Shown here piece after piece: positions 7,827 to 17,602 of a stretch of DNA of 64,000 nucleotides. A program made the translations under genes and the position numbers. Numbering within the stretch: position 1 is the stretch's first letter; each line of letters begins with the position of its first letter. This stretch comes from Paucidesulfovibrio gracilis DSM 16080. GTDB lineage: Bacteria > Desulfobacterota > Desulfovibrionia > Desulfovibrionales > Desulfovibrionaceae. Location of the stretch: the NCBI RefSeq assembly GCF_900167125.1, contig NZ_FUYC01000003.1, positions 124,001 through 188,000 of the forward strand. Reading direction: 5' to 3'. The notes under the pieces were generated by a model that was not told the DNA's origin, did no database searches, and saw nothing but the letters and a program-made list of their open reading frames with translations.

Positions 7827-10298
7827 ATGCGCCACGCGGGTCTGTTCGGTTGGAAACGTGTTGTCTTCGTCCTGGGAATTTTCATCGGAATGCTCTTCCC
7901 CACCACTGCGGGTGCTGTTTGGGGGGAAGAGGGCGGCATTCCTCTTTTTTCCGGGGAACCAGGAAAAACCTGGCTACCCGTGGAAGAGCGGACCGGCCAA
8001 TTCGCTTCTTTTGTTTCCCTCGAAGACGGGGCTTTGTTGTTGAATGTCCCGGAAGGACACGAGCAAGCCAGAATCGGCATCACTTCACGTCGTCATGTCC
8101 TGCTGGTCCCGCCGGAGGGGCAGGAGACGGGCATTGATTTTACATTTGACCCGGAGATTACCTCGGGTTTGCGGATTGTGGCGTCCAATGGTCCCCTTGA
8201 TCTCCCGGATGTCGGGACCGTTGTTTTTTGGTGGGCCACCGGCGGCGGTATTATGGGGTTCATGACCGACCTGGAACAACCGCAGGACAGCAAAACGAAC
8301 ACCGGTGGTTGGAAGCCCGGCACGTTTACGCTGTATGTTGCTTCCGGACTGTTGACGTTGCAGAGCGCTAATGGGGCTGTCATGGAGGTTCCCACGGGAT
8401 GGGCCGTTCCGGGGACGCAAGTGTATCTGACTGTTACGGGCAACGCTTCTCCGCCGAATAAGGCCACGAGCATGGGGCTATCGCAGGTCCGCATTCTTCC
8501 ACCGCCTCCGGACCCAAGTGTAATTCAGGCCGAACTGGAAAAAGTGTTGGACGAATTCGACCTTCGAGGGGAGGCGTTGTTGCCGTTTGTCGACGTACCC
8601 GCTGTTGATCCTGTGGGGGGGGCCGAGGAAGACGATCGGGTACAACAGGGAGAAGCCGGAATTGGAGCTGGGATACAAGAAGTATTGCAGGACGTTCCGA
8701 ACTTTTTCATTTCCGAGGCCGTGGCCGACGAGGGATGCGGTACATCCATTGATGAATTTATCAGTAAACAGCGTCGGATCGAGGCAACCCTTGGCAAGAC
8801 CTCGGATATCGGCGGGGCAATGAAGAACTTGTTTTGGGATATGGTGGGTAAAAGCAAGTTTCCTGAAGGATTTATGGAAACGGTACGCAAGAATCTTGAT
8901 TTGGCCGGGGCTGCCTGGGATTACGGGAAGGCCGGGTATGAAGGGTACCAGGCCGGTGACCCAAGCAAAATGGCGTTGGCCATGACGCAAATGACGCTCA
9001 AGGTGATGTTGGACTCTTGTAAGACGGAAGCCGATTTTCGAAATTTCAGCAAGTTTTCACGTGGGATGCTTGCCGCTTCACTTAAGAAGATGAGCAAGGC
9101 GCAACGAAAGGCTGTTCTTGCTCAATTGTCCCATGCGCTCAAGCGCCAGATCACGTATGCGGAAATTCTCGCCAAAGGGTTGGACTATAACCCGGGGACC
9201 GGAGCGGGGCAGGCTGTCGGTGGCAGTTACAAGGAAGCGTTGTTCACGGTTACGTCCAGTGCCGTCATAGCCTTTGTCCCGCAATTGGCAATTGCCAAAT
9301 CTGCTGCGGCATTGGCCTGGGAGGGCATCAAGGCCACGCGGGATTGGGTCGTGGATGACAACGTGCAGACGCTGTATGCGGCGTATCGCGAGGAAATCGG
9401 CGGGGGCGGCGCCGGGGCGCGGGCGATGTACGACATGCGAACAATGCACGACGGGCCGACCATGATGCGAACACGCAGCCTGATGCGGTCGTTGGGGATG
9501 GGGCGTGACAAGGATGGCAATGAAATTCCCATCACCAACGCTGAAGCGGAGAAGTTTATCGAGGCAAAGTTCAAGAAGTGGTACGCCATGGAGCAGAAGG
9601 GGGCCGAACGCGCCGACAGGTATGCGACCATGCGTGATGATTACCTGTCGCTTGATCCCAGTTGTAAAAATGGTCTGCGTGACAGACTTTGGCCGAAGGG
9701 GCTGTATGGAGCGGGGTATCAGTTCAACACCTTTCGGGATGCCTGCCATTATGAAAAGATTATGTTTGAGGAGTATGCCAAGCTGCGAGGAAAGATCAGA
9801 GCGAATCTTGAGACGTGGCGTGCCAAAAGCGGCAAGGGGCAATGTCCGTCGGATCAGCTTGACTGGGAGTCGGGACGGTTGACTTGTCGGCTTCTTTCCG
9901 GGGGAGAAGAAGCGTACCGGCGTCTTTTTGTCAAAGCGTTGGATGAATGCAATCTTTTGGAACAACCACGAGAACTGATGCAGGACAAGTATCGAAAGCG
10001 CGTGGAGGAACGTTTTACGGGCATGCGTAGCAGCAATGCTGTCGCGCTGTTGCAGCATATGGGGCGTACGGATTTATTGCGTTGCCTGTGTGGTCGGTAT
10101 TCGATCATGGGCAGCGGCTGCTCCTACCGTCCCGAAAAGGTGGAGGGATGTCCATCCCGCGGAGGTCCATGCGTACAGGGAAATTGGGGCTGCAGTCGCA
10201 AGCCGTTGCCTACGGATGAAGCGGCCATGCGTTCCTGCCGCATTGCGGAGAAACTGGCTGAGGACGCTGTGGCAAAACGGCTGGTGGACGTTCCATAG
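7827..10298 (+). CDS. Hypothetical exported protein, 823 residues, cysteine-rich C-terminus
   Basis: I do not recognise this protein. The N-terminus (ATG at 7827) has a clear signal peptide ending near TTAGA, so it is exported. Residues about 30-210 alternate short beta strands and turns with conserved-looking glycine and tryptophan, resembling a lectin-like or laminin-G-type sandwich. A helical region follows, with a hydrophobic stretch at about residues 466-500 that could insert into a membrane or act as a buried helix pair. Residues about 750-805 carry a dense cluster of cysteines, and the mature protein has roughly 17 cysteines, which suggests disulfide bonding outside the cytoplasm. It is flanked by usp and tRNA-Arg with no operon partner. 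Function is unknown; a secreted effector or surface protein is possible. Confidence 0.75.
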   Translation: MRHAGLFGWKRVVFVLGIFIGMLFPTTAGAVWGEEGGIPLFSGEPGKTWLPVEERTGQFASFVSLEDGALLLNVPEGHEQARIGITSRRHVLLVPPEGQETGIDFTFDPEITSGLRIVASNGPLDLPDVGTVVFWWATGGGIMGFMTDLEQPQDSKTNTGGWKPGTFTLYVASGLLTLQSANGAVMEVPTGWAVPGTQVYLTVTGNASPPNKATSMGLSQVRILPPPPDPSVIQAELEKVLDEFDLRGEALLPFVDVPAVDPVGGAEEDDRVQQGEAGIGAGIQEVLQDVPNFFISEAVADEGCGTSIDEFISKQRRIEATLGKTSDIGGAMKNLFWDMVGKSKFPEGFMETVRKNLDLAGAAWDYGKAGYEGYQAGDPSKMALAMTQMTLKVMLDSCKTEADFRNFSKFSRGMLAASLKKMSKAQRKAVLAQLSHALKRQITYAEILAKGLDYNPGTGAGQAVGGSYKEALFTVTSSAVIAFVPQLAIAKSAAALAWEGIKATRDWVVDDNVQTLYAAYREEIGGGGAGARAMYDMRTMHDGPTMMRTRSLMRSLGMGRDKDGNEIPITNAEAEKFIEAKFKKWYAMEQKGAERADRYATMRDDYLSLDPSCKNGLRDRLWPKGLYGAGYQFNTFRDACHYEKIMFEEYAKLRGKIRANLETWRAKSGKGQCPSDQLDWESGRLTCRLLSGGEEAYRRLFVKALDECNLLEQPRELMQDKYRKRVEERFTGMRSSNAVALLQHMGRTDLLRCLCGRYSIMGSGCSYRPEKVEGCPSRGGPCVQGNWGCSRKPLPTDEAAMRSCRIAEKLAEDAVAKRLVDVP

Positions 10299-10400
10299 CT
10301 TTTGCCTTCAGCAGAGCGAACGGAGCAACAGGGACCGTGAAGCCGGTTGATTCGGCAACAGAAGACTGCAAAACGGAAGGGACGTAAAACCGGATTGATG

Positions 10401-10477
<77 letters not shown>

Positions 10478-10492
10478 GGCTGGGATGATTTT

Positions 10493-10520
10493 CCTATACG
10501 GATGGCTGGCATTCGGTCAA
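10493..10520 (-). promoter_or_regulatory. Promoter of tRNA-Arg
   Basis: On the minus strand TTGACC and TATAGG are separated by 16 bases, with the -10 ending 15 bases before the mature tRNA 5' end. Confidence 0.7.
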
Positions 10521-10564
10521 GAAAAAAGCGACACCTTGTGATTGGACAGCGTCGATATCAATCA

Positions 10565-11080
10565 CTACCCTAAGAAATTGTAGAGTTTGATGAAGTCATA
10601 ATAGCTGTATTCGTCGAACGAAACCCCAATTTGCACTTTGTCCCGGTTTTTCTTGACCCGGCTTGCTTTACTGGTAAAGGAAACCGGATTTTTCTCCTCC
10701 GGAAGTGTGATCACTAAGTCGAATGTCTCCGGATGATTGACCATTTCCTTCAGCAGGGGGTGGCTTGCCGGCAGGGAAAGCAAGGCGCCTCCCAAAGAGA
10801 TGTTGACCATCTCAATTTGTCCTTCATCGATGCTTCCACCTGTTTTGAAACGTATGGCCGTGGGAACCGCAACTTGTTTGCGGGCGTATTTTCGTTTTTC
10901 CTGGTCGTTTTGTTCCTGAGCGGCTTGTTTCTTTATCTCCACCTCTTCTTCCTGACGAAGATGCTGTTCCAGCACCGTACGCACCAGGGTGGAGAAGGTA
11001 ATGTTTTGGGATTCAGCCAGTTCGCTGAGGGCGTAGGCGAGTTTCGGGGGCAATGCGATGGTGACGTTCAGATTTTCCAT
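10565..11080 (-). CDS. Ribbon-helix-helix / PilZ fusion protein
   Basis: A 171-residue protein. Residues 1-42 resemble a ribbon-helix-helix DNA-binding domain: a short polar beta strand (NLNVTIALP), then two helices containing AYALSELAES and FSTLVRTVLEQHL. A charged linker (45-60) follows. Residues about 60-170 form a PilZ domain with R-K-Y-A-R (RxxxR) and NISLGG (NxSxxG), the two motifs that bind cyclic di-GMP. The combination suggests a DNA-binding protein controlled by c-di-GMP, which is an inference. Both motifs appear intact. It is transcribed alone from a good promoter, divergent from folC. The N-terminal part could instead be a short dimerisation module. Confidence 0.85.
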   Translation of the reverse strand: MENLNVTIALPPKLAYALSELAESQNITFSTLVRTVLEQHLRQEEEVEIKKQAAQEQNDQEKRKYARKQVAVPTAIRFKTGGSIDEGQIEMVNISLGGALLSLPASHPLLKEMVNHPETFDLVITLPEEKNPVSFTSKASRVKKNRDKVQIGVSFDEYSYYDFIKLYNFLG

Positions 11081-11122
11081 GGTGAAGCTGTACCCCCAAG
11101 AAGCAGATGTTTACAACTTTTT

Positions 11123-11151
11123 TTACTACGGCATGCTCGGCGGTAAGGCAA
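11123..11151 (-). promoter_or_regulatory. Promoter of the RHH-PilZ gene
   Basis: On the minus strand TTGCCT and TAGTAA are separated by 17 bases. The predicted start leaves a leader of about 36 bases before the ATG at 11080. Confidence 0.55.
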
Positions 11152-11289
11152 GATTTGATTGCTGGTTCGGGCATGGGTGCGGGAGGTGGAGGAAGTATGG
11201 TATGGCGTTGGCTGGGCAATCGGACGCTGCCAGGCTGGACTTCATGAAATCGGGAGCCTAAGAAGGGAGCGATATCCAGGGAGGAGAAT

Positions 11290-12501
11290 ATGCGGTTTTC
11301 AAATTTTGATGAAATAGCGCAATATCTTGATGAACAGGGGCTTTTCCATATGGATCTAACCCTGGCCCGTGTGGAGGCGTTTGCACGGAGTTTTGGACCT
11401 CCGGGATTTTTGATCGCCCATGTCGCCGGAACCAACGGCAAGGGATCGACTGCTGCCTTTTTGGAACGGCTCTCCCGTGAGCACGGAGTCCGCACGGGGC
11501 TTTATACTTCGCCGCATTTTCTCAATGTGCGGGAACGCGTTTTGGTGGATGGCCTGGCGTTGGATCCGGAAGCCTGGGTTGAGGCGGCCAATGAGGTGCA
11601 CGCGTTCGCTGGGGCTGAGGACTTGACGTATTTTGAATTTCTGACCTGTCTGGCTGTCAGTATCTTTCGGCGTTGCGGAGTGCAGCTTGCCGTGATGGAA
11701 GCCGGGCTGGGCGGAAAATATGATGCCGTGCGTGCTTTTGATGCCAACGTCTCCGTGCTGACCCACATAGGTCTGGATCATATGCAGGTGCTTGGTTCCA
11801 CGTTGGCGTATATCGCCAGGGACAAGGCGCACGTCATTCGCCCGGGAACGCCCGCTTTTACAGCGGAGCAACAAGCCGAGGTCGAAGAGGTTCTTCAGGC
11901 GCGTGCCCGAAGTGTTGGAACAGAGTTGACCGTTGCCCGCCCATATGCCCGGGAAGTGGGCATGCGGGGAGCGCATCAGCAGGCAAACGCCGGTCTTGCC
12001 CTGGCCGCATGGAGCACCTTGGCCGACGAGCTTGGGGTGCCGAGGCGTGTCGACCGCGAGGAGCGCGCCATGCAAGAGGCCTTTATCCCTGGGCGGTTGC
12101 AATATGTACGTGAGGACGGAGTGACCTGGATGCTGGACGGCGCACATAATGAACCCGCCTTGCGCGCCTTGGCTGATGCCGTGGATAAGGAAGGTGTTTG
12201 TCCCGAGTCCATGGTGGTGTCCTGTATGCGCGATAAGGATTTGGAGCGTATGGTTCCTTTGCTGCATGATATTTGTGCGGGCCGGATTTTGTGTCCCAGC
12301 CTGCCTTGGTATGAGCGCATGTTGCCTGGGCAGGAGTTGGCGGAAGCTCTCGGGACCAATGCCGAGGCTTGCGGCACGCCGGAACAGGCTTTTCAGGAGG
12401 CAGCATCCGGTGTCGGACCAGTACTCATTTGCGGATCCTTGTATTTGTTGGCCGAGTTTTATAAATTATATCCAGAACATTTGACCCGCACCATGGCGTA
12501 A
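11290..12501 (+). CDS. folC: Bifunctional folylpolyglutamate / dihydrofolate synthase
   Basis: A 403-residue Mur-ligase-like enzyme that adds glutamate to dihydropteroate or to reduced folates, using ATP. The ATP loop is HVAGTNGKGSTAAF near residue 45, followed by the family signature YTSPHFLNVRER. The FTAEQQ segment and WMLDGAHNEPAL (near 280) mark the central and C-terminal domains. Length fits FolC. An AGGGAGGAG site precedes the ATG by 3-5 bases. selA begins 49 bases downstream on the same strand and may be cotranscribed. Confidence 0.95.
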   Translation: MRFSNFDEIAQYLDEQGLFHMDLTLARVEAFARSFGPPGFLIAHVAGTNGKGSTAAFLERLSREHGVRTGLYTSPHFLNVRERVLVDGLALDPEAWVEAANEVHAFAGAEDLTYFEFLTCLAVSIFRRCGVQLAVMEAGLGGKYDAVRAFDANVSVLTHIGLDHMQVLGSTLAYIARDKAHVIRPGTPAFTAEQQAEVEEVLQARARSVGTELTVARPYAREVGMRGAHQQANAGLALAAWSTLADELGVPRRVDREERAMQEAFIPGRLQYVREDGVTWMLDGAHNEPALRALADAVDKEGVCPESMVVSCMRDKDLERMVPLLHDICAGRILCPSLPWYERMLPGQELAEALGTNAEACGTPEQAFQEAASGVGPVLICGSLYLLAEFYKLYPEHLTRTMA

Positions 12502-12550
12502 TCGGATTTGGATCGGTTCCTCACGGGATATTCGACTTCAGGAGGCTTGT

Positions 12551-13951
12551 TTGTCGCATCTGTATCGCTGTCTGCCTTCGGTGGACCGTGCTTTGGAGTG
12601 GTTGTGCCGGGAGCCGGAACTCTGCACGGTTCCACGTCCAATGCTCAAGGATCTGGTCAATACCTTTTTTTCATTACGGCGGCGCGAGATTGCTTCCGGC
12701 CGAATTCAGTCTACGGCCCAACTGGCGGAAGATGTTTTGTTTCCCGCGCTGCTGGCCTTTGTCCTTGCCGGAGTGGTCCCCCGGTTCCGCCGGGTGCTCA
12801 ACGCCACCGGCGTTGTGGTGCACACCAATCTGGGGCGGTCTCTTTTGGCAGATGCTGCCGTGCGGGCCGTGAACCAGGCATGTTGCCACTATTCCAATCT
12901 TGAATTCGATCTGGAGTCCGGACGGCGCGGCAGTCGATACAGTCATGTGGAGAGCTTGCTGTGTCGGTTGACCGGTGCAGAGGCCGCCCTGGTGGTGAAT
13001 AACAATGCGGCTGCTGTGTTGTTGGCGTTGGAAACGTTGGTTTCCGGCCGTGAAGTGATTATTTCGCGGGGGCAGCTCGTCGAAATCGGCGGTTCGTTTC
13101 GAATCCCCGATGTGATGGCCAAAAGTGGCGCTGTGCTCCGGGAGGTTGGGGCCACCAACCGTACGCATCTTTTCGACTATGAACAGGCCATTACCGAGCA
13201 AACCGGGGCGTTGCTCCGGGTGCATACTTCCAATTTCCGAATCGTTGGGTTTACCAAGCAGGTAAGCCTGCAGGAGCTGCGCAAGCTGGGTGACGAATAT
13301 GGCCTGCCTGTGATTGAGGATTTGGGAAGCGGTGCCCTGGTGCGTTTGCCTGGCCTGGAGGAAGAACCTCTGGTGAGTGAAGTGATTCGCGATGGTGCCG
13401 ACGTGGTAACCTTCTCGGGAGACAAGGTGCTCGGCGGGCCGCAGGCAGGGATTATCGTGGGCAGGACGGAGTATGTGGAACGCATTAAGCGTAACCCCAT
13501 GAATCGGGCCATGCGAATTGACAAGATGACGCTGGCTGCCTTGGAAGCAACATTGCGCCTGTCGTTGGATCCGGAACGTGCAACGAATGAAGTTCCGACG
13601 TTGCGGATGATTGCCACACCATTTGAAACGCTCAAGTCCCGGGCCGGGCGGCTGGCCCGGTTGTTGCGCACGGAGCTGAAAGGGCGGGGCGAAGTGTCCA
13701 CACGGCGGGCCGAATCCCTTGTGGGCGGCGGCGCCCATCCCGAACGAGGACTGCCGACGGTCCTTGTTGAAGTGGCACCATTGGAGTGCGGCGTGGAGGC
13801 GTTGCGCGATGCCCTTTTGCAGGTCACGCCGCCTCTGGTCGGTCGGGTGGAACACGGCCTGTTTTGCCTGGACTCAAGAACATTGGTCGCGGAGGAATTC
13901 CCGCTGGTGGCTTCGGCGTTGCGGAATGCACTGGCCTCGGTGGAACAATAG
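12551..13951 (+). CDS. selA: L-seryl-tRNA(Sec) selenium transferase
   Basis: A 466-residue PLP enzyme that converts Ser-tRNA(Sec) to Sec-tRNA(Sec) with selenophosphate. The family landmarks are NATGVVVHTNLGRS near residue 95, GSRYSHVE, VVNNNAAAVLL and the PLP lysine K292 in SGDKVLGGPQAG. Translation starts at TTG, 12551, behind an AGGAGG site; no better ATG is present. Together with selB nearby it shows that this organism inserts selenocysteine, as is common in Desulfovibrio (formate dehydrogenases, hydrogenases). Confidence 0.96.
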   Translation: MSHLYRCLPSVDRALEWLCREPELCTVPRPMLKDLVNTFFSLRRREIASGRIQSTAQLAEDVLFPALLAFVLAGVVPRFRRVLNATGVVVHTNLGRSLLADAAVRAVNQACCHYSNLEFDLESGRRGSRYSHVESLLCRLTGAEAALVVNNNAAAVLLALETLVSGREVIISRGQLVEIGGSFRIPDVMAKSGAVLREVGATNRTHLFDYEQAITEQTGALLRVHTSNFRIVGFTKQVSLQELRKLGDEYGLPVIEDLGSGALVRLPGLEEEPLVSEVIRDGADVVTFSGDKVLGGPQAGIIVGRTEYVERIKRNPMNRAMRIDKMTLAALEATLRLSLDPERATNEVPTLRMIATPFETLKSRAGRLARLLRTELKGRGEVSTRRAESLVGGGAHPERGLPTVLVEVAPLECGVEALRDALLQVTPPLVGRVEHGLFCLDSRTLVAEEFPLVASALRNALASVEQ

Positions 13952-13978
13952 CCGCGGCTCACTGGATCAAGAAATAAT

Positions 13979-15382
13979 TTGAGCAATGAAAGAATAAAGG
14001 AGTTTCAATTGGGCGCATTGGAGTTGGAATACAAGCCCGTGAACGGTTGGCGACATTTTGCCTCCCCTGAGCATCATCAGGCCATGGACGCGCTGGCGGA
14101 ACGGTACCTACGCTTTCTTTCGCAATGCAAGACCGAGCGTGAGGTCATGCATTTTGTTCGTGAGCAATTGGAATTGGCGGGATTTTCCGAAGATTTTTCC
14201 GCTGAACGATGCTTTCGATTTAGTCGTGGCAAGACGGTCTTTATGGCTCGCAGGGGCCGAAGGCCGTTATCAGAAGGGTTTCGGTTGGTTGGTGCTCACG
14301 CCGATGCCCCGCGTATCGATTTGAAACAACGGCCGCTGTATGACGATATGGGGCTGACGTTGGCCAAAACACATTATTATGGTGGGATTCGAAAGTACCA
14401 GTGGTTGACCATTCCTCTGGCTCTGCACGGCGTGGTGGTCAAAAAGGATGGAACCCTGGTCAATATCTGTGTTGGCGAAGATGAAGACGATCCTGTGTTG
14501 ACCATCACCGACCTTCTGCCGCATCTCGCCTACAAACAGGTGGAAAAAAAGGTTTCGGACGCGTTTGAAGCGGAAAAACTCAACGTGGTCCTGGCCCATG
14601 AGCCAGAAACCGGCGAGGACTCCGACGAATTAGGGGTGAAGCCAGCTTTGCTTCAGTTGCTGTATGATCGTTACGGCATTGTGGAGGCGGATCTGATGAG
14701 TGCGGAGTTGCAGATCGTGCCTGCCGGTCCGGCGCGATATGTGGGGCTGGACCGCGCCTTGCTCGGAAGTTACGCGCAGGACGACCGGGCTTGTGTCTAT
14801 TCTGCACTGGAGGCGTTTTTCTCCCAGCCGGAAGAGCCGGAGTACACGCAGATTGTGTTGTTTTGGGACAAAGAGGAGATCGGCTCCGAAGGGGCCACGG
14901 GTGCAAAGTCCTTGTTTTTCGAATACTGCATGGAAGAATTGCGCGATGCGTGGGAACCGGAGACTCGGCTTTCCAAAATCTTCCAGGCGGGGCAAGCCAT
15001 ATCCGCGGATGTGCATGCTGGAACCGATCCGAACTTTCCCGATGTGTACGAAAAGTTGAATGCGGCATTCCTCGGGTATGGCCCGTGCTTTAGTAAGTTT
15101 ACGGGACATCGCGGCAAGGTTGGAGCCAATGACGCGCATCCGGAGTTTATCGGCCGCCTGCGGTCTGTGCTGGACGACGCCGGGATACCTTGGCAGATGG
15201 GGGAACTCGGCAAGGTGGATGCTGGCGGCGGCGGAACCGTGGCCAAGTTCTTGGCCGTATATGGTATGGATATCATCGACATGGGACCGCCGGTACTCTC
15301 CATGCACAGTCCGTTTGAAATCACCAGCAAGGTGGACATTTATTCCACGACCAAGGCGTACGCTGCATTCCTTGCCAGTTAG
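13979..15382 (+). CDS. M18-family aminopeptidase
   Basis: A 467-residue cytosolic metallo-aminopeptidase of family M18 (LAP4/ApeB type), which removes N-terminal, often acidic, residues from peptides. Metal and catalytic landmarks in order are VGAHADAPR (about residue 103), WDKEEIGSEGATG (about 298), ADVHAGTDPNFP (about 342) and MHSPFEI near the end. The start is a TTG at 13979, 27 bases after selA; the first ATG is too far inside the conserved region. It lies between selA and selB in the same direction. A terminator follows it, so selA and this gene may form one unit. No link to selenium metabolism is visible in the sequence itself. Confidence 0.9.
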   Translation: MSNERIKEFQLGALELEYKPVNGWRHFASPEHHQAMDALAERYLRFLSQCKTEREVMHFVREQLELAGFSEDFSAERCFRFSRGKTVFMARRGRRPLSEGFRLVGAHADAPRIDLKQRPLYDDMGLTLAKTHYYGGIRKYQWLTIPLALHGVVVKKDGTLVNICVGEDEDDPVLTITDLLPHLAYKQVEKKVSDAFEAEKLNVVLAHEPETGEDSDELGVKPALLQLLYDRYGIVEADLMSAELQIVPAGPARYVGLDRALLGSYAQDDRACVYSALEAFFSQPEEPEYTQIVLFWDKEEIGSEGATGAKSLFFEYCMEELRDAWEPETRLSKIFQAGQAISADVHAGTDPNFPDVYEKLNAAFLGYGPCFSKFTGHRGKVGANDAHPEFIGRLRSVLDDAGIPWQMGELGKVDAGGGGTVAKFLAVYGMDIIDMGPPVLSMHSPFEITSKVDIYSTTKAYAAFLAS

Positions 15383-15408
15383 CATGAGAAACAAGACGGA
15401 TTGATCGA

Positions 15409-15446
15409 GGTTGGAAGGTGGCATGGCTGCCTTTCAACCTTTTTTT
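15409..15446 (+). terminator. Rho-independent terminator after M18 aminopeptidase
   Basis: A 10-bp stem (GGTTGGAAGG / CCTTTCAACC, one G-T pair) is followed by seven T bases. It separates the selA unit from selB. Confidence 0.8.
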
Positions 15447-15556
15447 GACCGGTTCCGTTGGTTCTGTGGATGCGTCACCTTGTGGGGATGGCGTTTTTTT
15501 TCTATCGTTCCAGGATAACATGACGGAATCCGGTACATCACTTTCCAGGAGGCCAC

Positions 15557-17473
15557 ATGCCGCTGATCATGGGTACGGCAGGACACATCGACCATGGCAA
15601 AACTACGCTGGTAAAGGCGCTGACGGGTATCGACTGCGACCGACTGCACGAGGAAAAGGAACGGGGTATCACCATTGAGTTGGGGTTTGCCCACCTGGAC
15701 CTGGAGGGAGTGGAGAGGATCGGCGTGGTGGACGTACCTGGGCATGAGCGATTTGTGAAGAATATGGTGGCCGGTGCGGCAGGCATCGACTTCGTGTTGC
15801 TCACTGTTGCCGCTGACGAAGGCCTCATGCCACAGACCAGGGAACACCTGGAAATATGTTCTCTGCTCGGCATTGATCAGGGACTGGTGGCCTTGACCAA
15901 GTCGGACATGGTGGAAGCGGACTGGCTGGAAATGGCTGCTGAAGAAGTCAGTGCGGCCATGGAGGGGACGTTTTTGCAGGGGGCGCCTGTTATCCCTGTT
16001 TCCGGGCGTACCGGCAACGGCGTGGACGCACTGCGTACGGCCATTGCGGAATTGGCACGCTCGTTGCCCGAACGAAGCGCAACGGATCTGTTTCGTCTTC
16101 CTGTGGATCGTGTGTTTACCATGAAAGGATTTGGAACCGTGGTAACGGGAACCATGCTGGCAGGATCGGTTCGGCTCGGGGAAGAACTGTTGCTGTATCC
16201 CGGGGAGCGTCCGGTCAAGGTCCGCGGGTTGCAGTCGCACGGGCAGCAGGTTGAGGAAGCGCTTGCCGGGCGACGTACCGCCGTAAACCTTAGTGGGGTG
16301 GATGTGTCGGATGTTTCCCGGGGCGAAGTGCTTGCTCGACCAGGATCGTTGTTTCCCGCCACAACCTGGGATGTGGAGTTGACGTGCTTGCCTTCATCAC
16401 CTCGTCCCTTAAAGCACCGCAAGGAAATTCATTTCCATCACGGTGGACGGGAAATCCTGGCACGGCTGTATTTTTTGGATCGGGATGAATTGCTTCCAGG
16501 AGAAAGTGCCGTTTGCCAAGTGCGGTTTCCCCATTCCATGGTTGGGGTGTCCGGGGACCGGGTTGTGGTGCGCTCTTTTTCTCCGCTGCGAACCGTTGGA
16601 GGCGGGACATTGATCAACCCGCTGGCCGGTAAGATCAAACGACGCTCTCCACAGGTGGACGTGTTACGGAAAACGGCAGCAGCCCAGAGCCGGGAACGCG
16701 TCCGTTTGCGTCTGGAATTGGCTGGGATTGAGGGATGTTATATGAGCCAGTTGCCAGTTTTGACGGGCATGAGTCGCAAGCCGTTGGAAGCGGCCCTGCA
16801 AGAAGTTTTATCCAAAGAAGACGCGCTGTTGGTGGACCGGGAGGAGCGCCGCTATCTGTCCGCAGCAGGGTTTGAGGAATTGGCCAGGGTTTTGGAAGAT
16901 TTCCTCGGTGCTTACCATAAGCGTCACCCGGATCGGCACGGTGTGGGACGAGGGGAGTTGCCTGCGGCATGGGGCAACCGTCTGCCGCAACGTGTTGTCC
17001 ATTTTATTGTGGAGCGTTTGCTTAAGCGGGGGCGGTTGGATGTGTATGAAGATATGGTGCGACTCCCAAATCATGAAGCTTCCCTGGCCGCGGACCAGAC
17101 CGTTTTGCGGGAAACCGTGCTCAAGGCGTACTCCGAGGGCGGAAGCACTCCACCGAATTTTAAGGACGTGCTTGCCAAGTGTCAGGTGAACGCAAAGCAG
17201 GCTGGCGACACATTCCGTCGATTGCAGGAGGAAGGACAGCTGATTCGCGTCAAGGAAGAAATGTTTTATCACGCTCCGGCGTTACAAGAGATTCAGGAAT
17301 CTGTGCGGACCTTTCTGCGGGAGAACGATGAAATGTCGGCCCCGGATTTCAAGACGCTGACCGGGTTGTCCCGTAAGTATGCCATTCCCGTGCTTGAGTA
17401 TCTGGACCGGGAAAAGGTGACGGTTCGTGTGGGCGATGTTCGCCGGTTGCGGGGGGCTTCCGCCGGAAAATGA
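15557..17473 (+). CDS. selB: Selenocysteine-specific elongation factor
   Basis: A 638-residue GTPase that delivers Sec-tRNA(Sec) to the ribosome at UGA codons marked by a SECIS hairpin. The G domain has GHIDHGKTT (G1), GITIELGFA (G2), DVPGHERF (G3) and TKSDM (G4). EF-Tu-like domains II and III follow (about 170-340), and the last 270 residues are the winged-helix repeats that bind SECIS RNA. An AGGAGG site precedes the ATG by 5 bases. No selC tRNA gene or selD was found in the window. Confidence 0.96.
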   Translation: MPLIMGTAGHIDHGKTTLVKALTGIDCDRLHEEKERGITIELGFAHLDLEGVERIGVVDVPGHERFVKNMVAGAAGIDFVLLTVAADEGLMPQTREHLEICSLLGIDQGLVALTKSDMVEADWLEMAAEEVSAAMEGTFLQGAPVIPVSGRTGNGVDALRTAIAELARSLPERSATDLFRLPVDRVFTMKGFGTVVTGTMLAGSVRLGEELLLYPGERPVKVRGLQSHGQQVEEALAGRRTAVNLSGVDVSDVSRGEVLARPGSLFPATTWDVELTCLPSSPRPLKHRKEIHFHHGGREILARLYFLDRDELLPGESAVCQVRFPHSMVGVSGDRVVVRSFSPLRTVGGGTLINPLAGKIKRRSPQVDVLRKTAAAQSRERVRLRLELAGIEGCYMSQLPVLTGMSRKPLEAALQEVLSKEDALLVDREERRYLSAAGFEELARVLEDFLGAYHKRHPDRHGVGRGELPAAWGNRLPQRVVHFIVERLLKRGRLDVYEDMVRLPNHEASLAADQTVLRETVLKAYSEGGSTPPNFKDVLAKCQVNAKQAGDTFRRLQEEGQLIRVKEEMFYHAPALQEIQESVRTFLRENDEMSAPDFKTLTGLSRKYAIPVLEYLDREKVTVRVGDVRRLRGASAGK

Positions 17474-17602
17474 GCTTCAGGCGGTAGTAGCCGCCAGAAT
17501 TCCTTGCTCAATATTTCGGAACAATGTTTGCATTGAGCCTGTCGAGCTTCAGGCATGGCGGGTTTTGCCGCGCTGCATCTCCACGGTATTATGGGAGGAT
17601 AT

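Noticed and set aside
11058-11261. 67-residue plus-strand frame between the RHH-PilZ gene and folC
   Set aside because: No ribosome site, no family resemblance, and it overlaps the PilZ start and its promoter region.
12674-13855. 393-residue minus-strand frame inside selA
   Set aside because: Composition is that of a complement of a coding gene; selA on the plus strand is certain.
15383-15556. Possible selC (tRNA-Sec) between the aminopeptidase and selB
   Set aside because: No cloverleaf with a long variable arm or TCA anticodon could be drawn; the region holds a terminator.
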